This document shows, in pieces, positions 9,518 to 17,592 of a stretch of 64,000 bases of DNA. Below the pieces are notes generated by a model. It searched no databases. It worked only from the letters and a program-made list of their open reading frames with translations, and was not told the origin of the DNA. How positions within the stretch are numbered: position 1 is the stretch's first letter; every line of letters starts with the position of its first letter. A program made the position numbers and the translations under genes. This DNA comes from CAZMOK01 sp964567785 (GTDB lineage Bacteria > Bacteroidota > Bacteroidia > Bacteroidales > JAGOPY01), in contig CAZMOK010000001.1 in assembly GCA_964567785.1 (NCBI GenBank), forward strand, positions 1 to 64,000, in the 5' to 3' direction.

Positions 9518-9767
9518 GATAAAAAAGGAATTAATATCCCTGCTAAAGCCCAGGATGGATATGCTTGGTGTCAGGGAAAGGGAGCTACGGAACGACTTTG
9601 ACCTTGTAGCTTCAGGATTTGTCAATTCCATGGAGTTCGTAGACCTTGTGTCCGAGCTGGAATCGAAGTGCGGTGTGGAGATCGACTTTGACAAGGTACT
9701 TGAGTCAAGGAAATTTACAACAATAGGAGGACTGACAGGACTGTTTGATGAATACCTTAAAAAATAA
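9504..9767 (+). CDS. Acyl/peptidyl carrier protein
   Basis: An 87-residue carrier protein. The phosphopantetheine attachment serine is Ser42 in GFVNSMEFVDL, which replaces the canonical DSL with NSM; the following helix (VSELESKCGVEIDFDKV) is typical. Its length and its place right after an adenylation enzyme resemble DltC (D-alanyl carrier) or a stand-alone peptidyl carrier rather than the fatty-acid AcpP. The gene overlaps both neighbours, which argues for translational coupling and balanced amounts. Ser42 would carry the acyl or aminoacyl thioester used by one of the cassette's transferases. Confidence 0.85.
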   Translation: MKKSEIKKELISLLKPRMDMLGVRERELRNDFDLVASGFVNSMEFVDLVSELESKCGVEIDFDKVLESRKFTTIGGLTGLFDEYLKK

Positions 9768-10239
9768 AATAGAAATATTGGCAGTTAAGCCAGGCGATAG
9801 CAAGAGGCTAAAAGAGGTTGCCTCAATGCTTGAGGAAATGTACAGGGAGATGCTGGAAATGGGCCTCATGACAGGTCTTGCTGAAAAAGGTGCTGAAAAG
9901 TGGATAAGCGGGATGGAATCCACCCTGGGAAAGTTGTCGTACCTGCTTGTGGCCGTGAGAGAAGATAAGATCATAGGTTTTGCCCACGGATCATTGCGGT
10001 TTATGCCCGAATACCTTGGAGGAGAGCTAACCGGGAATATCACTCACATTTACCTGGAGAGGGATTTCAGGAGTATGGGTATTGGTGAAGACCTCCTTGA
10101 GAAACTTGAAGAATGGTTCCGGCATAAAAAGGTGGCATCGATCGACCTTGAAGTTTTACCGGCCAATGAAAAGGCAAAGAATTTCTGGCTGGGAAAAGGC
10201 TATGATACAGAACTCATTAAGTTTAGGAAGATAGTTTAA
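9748..10239 (+). CDS. GNAT family N-acetyltransferase
   Basis: A GNAT-fold acyltransferase of about 163 residues. The acyl-CoA (or acyl-carrier) binding loop is visible in the segment IYLERDFRSMGIGEDLLEKL, and the C-terminal signature LPANEKAKNFWLGKGY is typical. The start is taken at the ATG at 9748; an in-frame TTG lies one codon upstream. It overlaps the ACP gene by 20 bases and shares a TAATG stop/start with the next gene. In context it is a candidate for moving an acyl group onto an amine exposed by a deacetylase, with CoA or the carrier protein as donor; its acceptor is unknown. Confidence 0.8.
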   Translation: MNTLKNKIEILAVKPGDSKRLKEVASMLEEMYREMLEMGLMTGLAEKGAEKWISGMESTLGKLSYLLVAVREDKIIGFAHGSLRFMPEYLGGELTGNITHIYLERDFRSMGIGEDLLEKLEEWFRHKKVASIDLEVLPANEKAKNFWLGKGYDTELIKFRKIV

Positions 10240-11090
10240 TGACCATTAAATCTAAACCCCTTAAAGAGATCATCGATGAATTGCCTGTGATGAAAGGTGA
10301 AATACTTTGGGTCACGGCCGACCTTACACGGCTGGCGATGGCCATAAAGCGCAGGGAAAAGAATTTTTCAGCAGACAGGCTTATCGATCTCCTCCAGGAA
10401 AAGGTAGGTGATAACGGCACTCTTGTGATCCCGGCATTCAATTATAACCTGAAAAGAAACAGCAGCTTCAATATCGGCAAAACCAGACCGGTAACGGGAG
10501 CGCTGGCCCTGGTGGCTTTTGGAAGGAAGGATTTTAAAAGGACGAAACATCCCCTGCATTCTTTCATGGTGTGGGGAAAGCACAGCGAAAAGCTTTCAAT
10601 GCTTTCCAATACCGGATCGTTCGACCCTGATTCACCCTTTAATTACCTTTATGAAAACAATGCCTCCGCTTTGCTTATCGGCACATCGGTGAAAGAGGCA
10701 TTTACCTTTGCACATTTTGTTGAGGCTACTGAAAAGGTAAGGTACAGGAGGGACAAGAAATACCGGATCAGATATACCGACAGGCAAGGGAAGACTTCTG
10801 CCCTGTCCTTCAAGCTTTATGCAAAGAAACCCGGCTGGACCATGTGCCTGTGGAAACTCCAGGAATTGATGGAACAGCGCGGTATGATATGGAAAGAAAC
10901 CCATAATGGCGTAAGTATCTCAAAGATAGGCCTCGTGGAAGCGTATGACCTTATAAGTGAGGATATCCGGGAAAACAGGGCGCGTAATATAGCCTGTTTT
11001 AATCCCGGGATTTGGTTGAAAGGGATCGTGAAGTATGTGCTTCGTAAAGTGTTCGGGTATCAGACGGTATCAGAAAGGATATGGCAATGA
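10239..11090 (+). CDS. AAC(3)-family acyltransferase
   Basis: A 283-residue protein of the aminoglycoside 3-N-acetyltransferase (antibiotic_NAT) family, which acylates amino groups on sugar-like substrates. The family signature is seen in the stretch KRTKHPLHSFMVWG, followed by GSFDPDSPFNYLYENNASAL and the AHFVEATEKVRYR segment that holds the active-site histidine and acidic residue region. It begins at TAATG with the GNAT gene and ends in an ATGA overlap with deacetylase paralogue B. Family members also occur in biosynthetic and surface-polysaccharide loci, so the setting argues for biosynthetic N-acylation rather than drug resistance. No signal peptide. Confidence 0.75.
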   Translation: MTIKSKPLKEIIDELPVMKGEILWVTADLTRLAMAIKRREKNFSADRLIDLLQEKVGDNGTLVIPAFNYNLKRNSSFNIGKTRPVTGALALVAFGRKDFKRTKHPLHSFMVWGKHSEKLSMLSNTGSFDPDSPFNYLYENNASALLIGTSVKEAFTFAHFVEATEKVRYRRDKKYRIRYTDRQGKTSALSFKLYAKKPGWTMCLWKLQELMEQRGMIWKETHNGVSISKIGLVEAYDLISEDIRENRARNIACFNPGIWLKGIVKYVLRKVFGYQTVSERIWQ

Positions 11091-12394
11091 TACTGGTTTA
11101 TGCAGATAAGATAACACCGAGGCTCAAATATGCCTGCAATGTTATTTTCGGGGATGTGCTCGCTGTAAATCACCTATTGATACAGAATATTGAAAAAGCA
11201 AACAACCACGACGGTCCCCTTATAAGCTATAGCATCAGCCCGGATGTTGCTGGGACCAGGGTTGTTCCCCACGGTTTGCTTTCAGAAAGAGAAATACGAG
11301 AGCAGGAGATCCGCTTCGGGAAGTGGGAAGGTCTTCCTGTATTTTTTAATGTTAAGAATGGCACTGATCTTCCGTTCGACATATTTTCAATGGTTTTTTA
11401 CCTGGTATCCCGGTATGAGGAATATCTTCCGCATGAAAAAGACCAACATGGGCGTTATACTGCCGCCAACAGTATAGCCTGCAAGAATAACTTCCTGGAA
11501 CTGCCGCTGGTTAACATGCTTTGCAGAAAATTTGCAGACCTGATAAACAGGCAATACCCGGCATTCAAAATAGATGGACCGGGGTATGAGTTTGTTCCAA
11601 CGTTTGATGTTGATATTGCCTTTGCCCACCTGGCCAAAGGTTTTCCAAGGAATATCCTCGGAATGGGTAAATTGCTTCTCAACGGAAAGATGAAAGAACT
11701 GGAAGGCAGGCTAATGGTTATGTCAGGGAAGGCAAAAGATCCTTATGATAATTTCGATTATCAGTCGCAACAGATCAGTGAGTTCAATCTGGATCCAGTT
11801 TATTTCATCCTTATAGGTAACCTGGGGCCTTACGACAGGAATAATCATTATCGTGATGAAAAGTTCAGGCAACTGACCAGAAGTCTTGCAGATAATTATT
11901 CAATCGGTATCCATCCTTCCCACAGGAGCAGCGAGGATAGTTCCTTACTTACTGAAGAGATCAACAGGTTGAAAGTGATTACCGGAAAAGAAGTAACCAG
12001 AAGCCGGCAGCATTTCCTCAGGCTTAAGTTACCTGATACTTACAGATTGCTCCTGGAGAACGGAATAACAGATGATTATTCGATGGGTTATTCTGATAAG
12101 GTTGGGTTCAGGGCTTCCATTTCTTCAAATTATTATTTTTACGATATCGAAAAGGAGAGCGAAACAAATTTGCAGATCCATCCGTTCTGTTTTATGGATA
12201 CAGCTTTTTCCGATAACCTGAAGGTATCATCTGCTGCAGCAGCACAAAGAGCAGGTGAATTGTTGACAAAAGTCAGGCAGTCGGGAGGGGTGGCGTACGG
12301 TATCTGGCACAATTATGCCCTTTCAGAGACCCATGGATATGAAGGATGGAGAAGTTTTTTTGAAGATGTCTTGAAATTATATTCTTCCGGCTGA
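11087..12394 (+). CDS. DUF7033/polysaccharide-deacetylase-like protein, paralogue B (intact metal motifs)
   Basis: A 435-residue paralogue of the protein at 5472-6782. It keeps the residues expected of a NodB/CE4-type metal site: PTFDVD (Asp174, Asp176), GIHPSH (His276, His279), IHPF (His365) and WHN (His408). The N-terminal 160 residues are the DUF7033-like region. The start is placed at the ATG in the ATGA overlap with the AAC(3)-like gene; an ATG two codons earlier is possible. No signal peptide, although most CE4 enzymes act on exported glycans, so a cytosolic precursor substrate is inferred. The gene ends two bases before the FemAB-like gene. Confidence 0.75.
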   Translation: MILVYADKITPRLKYACNVIFGDVLAVNHLLIQNIEKANNHDGPLISYSISPDVAGTRVVPHGLLSEREIREQEIRFGKWEGLPVFFNVKNGTDLPFDIFSMVFYLVSRYEEYLPHEKDQHGRYTAANSIACKNNFLELPLVNMLCRKFADLINRQYPAFKIDGPGYEFVPTFDVDIAFAHLAKGFPRNILGMGKLLLNGKMKELEGRLMVMSGKAKDPYDNFDYQSQQISEFNLDPVYFILIGNLGPYDRNNHYRDEKFRQLTRSLADNYSIGIHPSHRSSEDSSLLTEEINRLKVITGKEVTRSRQHFLRLKLPDTYRLLLENGITDDYSMGYSDKVGFRASISSNYYFYDIEKESETNLQIHPFCFMDTAFSDNLKVSSAAAAQRAGELLTKVRQSGGVAYGIWHNYALSETHGYEGWRSFFEDVLKLYSSG

Positions 12395-12396
12395 AA

Positions 12397-13341
12397 ATGA
12401 TAAAATACCTGGAAAGAGACGAAATAAGCGACCAGAAGTGGGACAACTGCATTTCACGTTCCTTCAACGGGATGATCTACGGATATACCTGGTACCTCGA
12501 CATTGTCGCGGAAAACTGGGCTGCACTGGTTGAAAATGATTATGAATCGGTGTTCCCGCTTCCCTATAAAAAGAAACTGGGCATAAGCTATATTTACCAG
12601 CCTTTTTTCACACAGCAGCTTGGTCTCTTTTCACGTAACCTGGTTTCAAACGAAAAAGTGAGGGAATTCCTCCATGCCATACCGTCTCATTTTAAGAGAA
12701 TTGACCTCAATCTTAATACACTGAATAAGTGTGAGGGTAAATTATTTGATTATATCCCACAGTTGAACCACGAGCTTGACCTGATCAATTCCTACAAAAC
12801 GATCCACGAAAACTATTCTACCAATCTTAAAAGGAATATCAAAAAAGCCGGCAATGCGGGCCTGACCATAATGAAAAACATCAAGCCCGATGGCATCGTA
12901 AGGCTTTTCAGGGAAAACAAGGGAAGCGAGATAGGGCATCTGAGAGAGAATGACTATCTGACCCTTAAGAGGCTTATCTATACAAGTATTTATAAAAGGA
13001 AGGCCCAATTGCTGGCAGCTTACAACGAAACCAACGAGTTGGTTGCCGGCGTTGTTTTCCTGATTAGCAATAAAAAAGCAATTTTCATTTTTTCCGGTAT
13101 GAGCGAAGAAGGCCGGAATAAAGGCGCTATGCCCCTGTTGCTCGATTCGTTCATCAAAAATAACAGTGGAAAGCACCTTACTTTTGATTTTGACGGTTCA
13201 AACAACGAAAGCCTTGCCAGGTTCTATAAAAGCTTTGGCTCCAAGGAATGTTTTTATTACAGGGTATCGATCAACAGGCTGCCGTTTTTTGCTTCCAGTA
13301 TGATGAATTTTGGCAGGAAGCTGAAATCATGGCTCAGATAA
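12397..13341 (+). CDS. FemAB/GNAT-like acyltransferase
   Basis: A 314-residue protein with the features of FemAB-related and BcsL/CelD-type GNAT proteins: an early FNGMIYGYTWYLD segment, a basic YSTNLKRNIKKAGNAGL stretch, then the second GNAT-like half with ETNELVAGVVFLISNKKAIFIFSGM and FDFDGSNNESLARFYKSFGS near the C terminus. Family members transfer aminoacyl or acyl groups to peptidoglycan or surface glycans. It follows deacetylase paralogue B with a 2-base gap and is the last gene of the cassette. Donor (aminoacyl-tRNA, acyl-CoA or acyl-carrier) and acceptor are unknown. Confidence 0.7.
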   Translation: MIKYLERDEISDQKWDNCISRSFNGMIYGYTWYLDIVAENWAALVENDYESVFPLPYKKKLGISYIYQPFFTQQLGLFSRNLVSNEKVREFLHAIPSHFKRIDLNLNTLNKCEGKLFDYIPQLNHELDLINSYKTIHENYSTNLKRNIKKAGNAGLTIMKNIKPDGIVRLFRENKGSEIGHLRENDYLTLKRLIYTSIYKRKAQLLAAYNETNELVAGVVFLISNKKAIFIFSGMSEEGRNKGAMPLLLDSFIKNNSGKHLTFDFDGSNNESLARFYKSFGSKECFYYRVSINRLPFFASSMMNFGRKLKSWLR

Positions 13342-13399
13342 TTATCATAACTTTAAACCCCTGTAAGCGGTAATACTGCCATTTTATTGCAGAAGACTG

Positions 13400-14641
13400 A
13401 TGAAATTACACATTAGGGAAAACATACGTGTGTCGCTGGATTCGATAAAGAGTCACCTGCTGAGGACCATTCTCACAGTAGCCATTATTTCGTTCGGGAT
13501 CATGGCGCTTGTAGGGATACTCACATCCATTGATACCCTCAACTACTTCCTGAATGAGAATTTCAGCCGGATGGGTTCGAACACCTTTTCCATCGTAAAC
13601 CGGCAGATGAGGGTGCAAATGGGGAACAGGAGCAATGACCCCAAGCGTTTCGAGCCAATAACACTCGACCAGGCCATGGCCTTTAAGGAAGCCTATGATT
13701 TTCCGGCCGTGGTATCCGTAAACACTTTTGCTACCCGCACTGCTACCGTAAAGTATGGGAAAGAAAAGTCAAATCCCAATATCCCTGTACTCGGAACAGA
13801 TGAAAATTATATTACTACATCGGGCGAGGAGATTAGGGCAGGAAGGAATTTCACGCCCCAGGAGGTTTTTTATGGTTCTCATGTTGTGGTTATCGGCAGT
13901 GAGATCGAGACCATACTTTTTAAGGATAGTGAAAACCCTGTCGGGAAGATTATTTCAATAGGGCCCGGAAAGTACAAGATCATAGGTGTAATGGAGAGCA
14001 AAGGCTCCAGTGTGGGCTTTTCGGGCGACCGCTTCTGCCTCCTGCCCCTCACGAATGTGAGGCAGTATTTTTCGGCACCCAATCGCAGTTTTACCATAAA
14101 TGTAATGACAGACAGCCCGACCATGCTCGATGAAGCTTCAGGCGAGGCCACGGGAATTTTCAGGATCATAAGAGGTGACAGGCCCGGTGCGGAAAACACA
14201 TTCGACATAAGGCAAAGCGACAGTATTGTCAATATGATCCTGGAAGACATGAGGAATATCCGGCTTGCAGCCACATTCATCGGCCTCATAACATTGCTTG
14301 GAGCTGCAATCGGCCTGATGAACATCATGCTTGTATCGGTAACGGAACGCACCCGTGAAATAGGTATTCGAAAGGCGATGGGAGCAAACCGCGGGGTCAT
14401 CCGGAACCAGTTCCTCTTCGAGTCGGTGGTCATTGCCCAGCTTGGAGGACTTGTAGGGATAGTGCTCGGTATCGTTATCGGAAACATGCTTTCCATTATC
14501 CTGGGCAGTCCTTTCATCATACCCTGGAGATGGATATTGCTTGGGGTATTCCTTTGCTTTGTAGTTGCCATCCTTTCGGGTTATCTTCCTGCAAGAAAAG
14601 CCTCAAGGCTCGACCCCATTGACTCCCTACGCTACGAGTGA
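13400..14641 (+). CDS. MacB-like ABC transporter permease
   Basis: A 413-residue permease with MacB architecture. An N-terminal transmembrane helix (TILTVAIISFGIMALVGILTS) is followed by a periplasmic MacB_PCD domain (about 50-270), then three C-terminal helices of the FtsX domain with the conserved ERTREIGIRKAMGA loop, ending in ARKASRLDPIDSLRYE. MacB-type transporters pass mechanical force to envelope partners or move lipoproteins, peptides or drugs. No ATPase or periplasmic adaptor gene is adjacent, so the partner must lie elsewhere. It follows the acylation cassette by about 60 bases on the same strand and could be co-transcribed, but a functional link is not shown. Confidence 0.88.
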   Translation: MKLHIRENIRVSLDSIKSHLLRTILTVAIISFGIMALVGILTSIDTLNYFLNENFSRMGSNTFSIVNRQMRVQMGNRSNDPKRFEPITLDQAMAFKEAYDFPAVVSVNTFATRTATVKYGKEKSNPNIPVLGTDENYITTSGEEIRAGRNFTPQEVFYGSHVVVIGSEIETILFKDSENPVGKIISIGPGKYKIIGVMESKGSSVGFSGDRFCLLPLTNVRQYFSAPNRSFTINVMTDSPTMLDEASGEATGIFRIIRGDRPGAENTFDIRQSDSIVNMILEDMRNIRLAATFIGLITLLGAAIGLMNIMLVSVTERTREIGIRKAMGANRGVIRNQFLFESVVIAQLGGLVGIVLGIVIGNMLSIILGSPFIIPWRWILLGVFLCFVVAILSGYLPARKASRLDPIDSLRYE

Positions 14642-14662
14642 GAGCTTGGAGCTTAGAGTTTA
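14642..14662 (+). repeat. Tandem heptamer GAG(C/T)TT(A/G) after a stop codon
   Basis: Three heptamers (GAGCTTG, GAGCTTA, GAGTTTA) start at the base after the permease stop codon. An inverted GAGTTTA sits at 14695-14701, followed by CCAGCACC. The tract at 34-61 has the same period and a CCAGCACC nearby at 24-31. It lies in a convergent intergenic gap of 102 bases. Confidence 0.55.
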
Positions 14663-14743
14663 GTTAGTCCTAAATTATCAGTAAATCAGATACTTAAACT
14701 CTCCAGCACCGATACGCCTTAACACCCTAACACGTTAAAAGCT

Positions 14744-16075
14744 TCATAACGTTGAACTGAAATACGCCACACCGACCAGCCGGTCGTAGAACGAGCCTGG
14801 TTCGCGCTGATAAACATACACAGTATAAAGGTTCTCTGTTTCCCAGTGGCTGCCCTCTATGGGTGCCAGGGTAGCCTCACTGCTGCCGTCTTCGAGGAAT
14901 GCGTAGCAGTAATTGTAATACCCCTGCTTGAGGTAGAGCGTCGCTGCATAGGCATTCAGGTTAAAATTGTAAACCATACGGTTAGACTTTGAGAACTGCC
15001 AGTTGGAAAGCTCCCCGAAAACATAAACATTCCCGGTCATAAACGGCTTCGACCAGGGCAGGAGAAAGCTCACCCATACATACTCTCCCCTTGAATAATC
15101 GTATTCGGTCTGGTTGGAAGCAATAAGCCTCTTGCCATTGATGTCCTCTTCCGACACGTAATCGATATTATTGCGGGGCCTGTCGGGGTAAAGGTACACT
15201 TCATAGGCCTCATTTGTGAGGTTGAGCTTTTGCATCCTGTCAGTGGTATACCTCACCGTTTTCATATCGAAGTACCTGAATTCATTTCCTGCTTCAAAAG
15301 TAATTTCGGGCATTACCGAATAATCCAGTTCCGACCCGATCACCATCCTCGGCCTGATGTTCTGAACCACATTGTCCCAGCGGGTGTTCTGCCTTACAAC
15401 AACCTGGATGTCGTTATAAAGGTTGTGAACATAGAGGTTGGATGCATCCACTTTAAAATCGAGCTGCTGGTCTGTGTATCGGCTGTCAAGATCGGAGGTT
15501 TTTACCACTCTGCCACTAATGAGGGCTTTTTGTTCCAGGACCATGAACCGACGGGTAAAAGCAATGTTCTGGTCAGGGTCGCTCCCCACGTAAACTTTAA
15601 TGATGTAATTACCCGATTTTTTAAGCCTGATGTAATCGGTCGGAAAAATGAGCCTGTAATTGGTATAGGGCTGGATGGTGTTGAACGACATCTTGTAGTC
15701 CCTGATCTCATCGTCGGGGAAGCCATCGATATACTCCTGTTGTTGAATTTCCGAGTCATTCCAGAAAGCATCGCAATGTTTCACGGTGTAGCGGTAATCC
15801 TTTACGTCGCCTTCCAGGTCATCAAAAACAAGTACGATCTTCTGACCGGTACCCAGTTCTATAATAGGCTGGGAAAGTTCATCGCCTTGCCTGAACAGAA
15901 GAACTGTCTTGATGTTTTCCTGATATATGAAATCCTGGTTCCTCTCAAATCCCTTTTCGTAATATTCGTCCTGCTGGCCTTTCAGTACAGTGCTGTAAGT
16001 GAGTGATATAAAAACTATTGCGAGAAGGGTGAGCTTTTGCGTTAATTCCCTGAATAAGTACATATGCGGAGTCAT
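14744..16075 (-). CDS. Type IX secretion system plug-type protein (DUF5103)
   Basis: A 443-residue secreted protein recognised as the DUF5103 family, members of which have been described as the plug of the T9SS translocon SprA. Visible features are a signal peptide around residues 12-35 ending near VLKGQ, then an Ig-like region with KTVLLFRQGDELSQPIIELG, YRYTVKHCDAFWNDSEIQ and FNTIQPYTNYRLIFP, all typical of the family. The start may instead be the ATG at 16063, four codons in. The gene is convergent with the permease and divergent from nqrA. It implies the cell has a T9SS, consistent with the C-terminal-domain cargo at 49013-51622. Confidence 0.82.
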   Translation of the reverse strand: MTPHMYLFRELTQKLTLLAIVFISLTYSTVLKGQQDEYYEKGFERNQDFIYQENIKTVLLFRQGDELSQPIIELGTGQKIVLVFDDLEGDVKDYRYTVKHCDAFWNDSEIQQQEYIDGFPDDEIRDYKMSFNTIQPYTNYRLIFPTDYIRLKKSGNYIIKVYVGSDPDQNIAFTRRFMVLEQKALISGRVVKTSDLDSRYTDQQLDFKVDASNLYVHNLYNDIQVVVRQNTRWDNVVQNIRPRMVIGSELDYSVMPEITFEAGNEFRYFDMKTVRYTTDRMQKLNLTNEAYEVYLYPDRPRNNIDYVSEEDINGKRLIASNQTEYDYSRGEYVWVSFLLPWSKPFMTGNVYVFGELSNWQFSKSNRMVYNFNLNAYAATLYLKQGYYNYCYAFLEDGSSEATLAPIEGSHWETENLYTVYVYQREPGSFYDRLVGVAYFSSTL

Positions 16076-16199
16076 TAAACATTTTTTAAATTATAATGTT
16101 ATAAAAATAACAGTTTGGGAAATCTTTAGGCTTATTGGACCCCAAAAAATGAAAATAATTTGTAAACTTGCAACTCCAAAAATATAGATAATCCGACAT

Positions 16200-17549
16200 A
16201 TGTCAAGGGTCGTTAGAATTAAGAAAGGTCTGGACATTCCCATCAAAGGAGAAGCAGAAAAAACAATTACGGAGATTCACAGCAAAACATATGCCATAAA
16301 GCCCATCGACTTTACAGGCGTGTTTCCAAAATTGCTGGTGAAAGAAGGCGACACTGTTAAATGCGGTTCGCCGCTTTTCTATGATAAGTACAGGGATAAT
16401 ATCCAGTTTACTGCCCCGGTCAGCGGTAAAGTAATTGAGATAAAGCGCGGGGCAAAGAGAGTGTTATTGCAGATCGTCATTGAAGACGACGGCAAAGGTG
16501 AAAAGGTGGATTTTGGTAAAGCTGACCCGGCCAGGGCCAACCGTAAGGATATCGTCGACAAGCTGCTTAAGAGCGGTGTTTGGCCGGTAATACGTCAAAG
16601 GCCGTATTCCATTATTGCTGATCCGGAAGATGATCCCAAAGCAATTTTTATCTCTGCTTTCGACACCAGTCCGCTGGCTCCTGATTATGATCTCATTGTT
16701 CATGGTCACGGAGAAGAGTTCCAGGCCGGCCTGGATGTGCTTGGGAAACTGACAAGCGGAAAGATCCACCTGAACATCAAATCCGATCCCGTTGCCTCAA
16801 AGGTCTTTACCAACTCGAAAGGGGTTGAGGTCAACCAGTTCAAAGGTCCGCACCCGGCGGGTAATGTCGGTACCCAGATAGCGCATATCGATCCCCTGAA
16901 TAAAGGGGAGATTATCTGGTACCTGCGCCCTCAGGAGGTGATGATGATCGGCCGGCTGTTCCTTGAAGGGTCGCTTAATACAGAACGGGTTATCGCTCTT
17001 ACCGGTTCAGAAGTGAAAAGCCCGAGATACTTTAAAACGAATATCGGTGTTTGTACGGAACCTATATTCCAAGACAACCTCGTGTCGAAAAATCTGCGTT
17101 ACATAAGTGGGAACCCGCTTACCGGCTCGGCAATCGATAAAGACGGCTACGTAAGCTTTTATGATTCACAGGTTACCGTGTTGCCTGAAGGTGATTATTA
17201 TGAATTCATGGGCTGGGCCAGTCCCAGGTTAAATAAATTCAGTATATCACATTCCTACTTCTCCTGGCTGATGCCCAAAAAGAAATACCGTTTCGATACG
17301 AATATGAACGGTGGTGAAAGGGCTTATGTGATAACAGGCGAGTTTGAGAAAGTATTCCCATGGAACATTTATCCGATGCAACTGATCAAATCCATACTCT
17401 ACGAGGATATAGATGAGATGGAAAAACTCGGAATATACGAAGTGGATGAAGAGGATTTTGCTCTTTGCGAATTCATCGATTCCTCAAAAACCAATATACA
17501 GCAAATAGTGAGGGAGGGCCTTGATCTGATGCGCAAGGAAACTACGTAG
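16200..17549 (+). CDS. nqrA: Na+-translocating NADH:quinone reductase subunit A
   Basis: A 449-residue NqrA, the peripheral cytoplasmic subunit of the sodium pump that couples NADH oxidation and ubiquinone/menaquinone reduction to Na+ export. The N-terminal GLDIPIKGEA, the biotinyl-like segment PKLLVKEGDTVKCGSPLFYD and the C-terminal NIYPMQLIKSILYEDIDEMEKLGIYEV are characteristic. It is the first of six structural genes in canonical order, with a 43-base gap to nqrB. No clear TAnnTTTG box was found in the AT-rich 124 bases upstream; ATAATTTG around 16154 is a near miss. Confidence 0.96.
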   Translation: MSRVVRIKKGLDIPIKGEAEKTITEIHSKTYAIKPIDFTGVFPKLLVKEGDTVKCGSPLFYDKYRDNIQFTAPVSGKVIEIKRGAKRVLLQIVIEDDGKGEKVDFGKADPARANRKDIVDKLLKSGVWPVIRQRPYSIIADPEDDPKAIFISAFDTSPLAPDYDLIVHGHGEEFQAGLDVLGKLTSGKIHLNIKSDPVASKVFTNSKGVEVNQFKGPHPAGNVGTQIAHIDPLNKGEIIWYLRPQEVMMIGRLFLEGSLNTERVIALTGSEVKSPRYFKTNIGVCTEPIFQDNLVSKNLRYISGNPLTGSAIDKDGYVSFYDSQVTVLPEGDYYEFMGWASPRLNKFSISHSYFSWLMPKKKYRFDTNMNGGERAYVITGEFEKVFPWNIYPMQLIKSILYEDIDEMEKLGIYEVDEEDFALCEFIDSSKTNIQQIVREGLDLMRKETT

Positions 17550-17592
17550 TTCTCATAGAAAATTGAAAAAATAAGAAATTCAAATAGTTAAA

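Noticed and set aside
10239..11090. Reading the AAC(3)-like protein as an antibiotic-resistance gene
   Set aside because: It is embedded and translationally overlapped within a biosynthetic-looking cassette, with no mobile element or resistance gene nearby; AAC(3)-fold enzymes also serve biosynthetic roles.
15230..16006. A 258-codon plus-strand open frame antisense to the T9SS plug gene
   Set aside because: No domain or signal is recognisable, while the minus strand carries a full signal-peptide-bearing DUF5103 protein.
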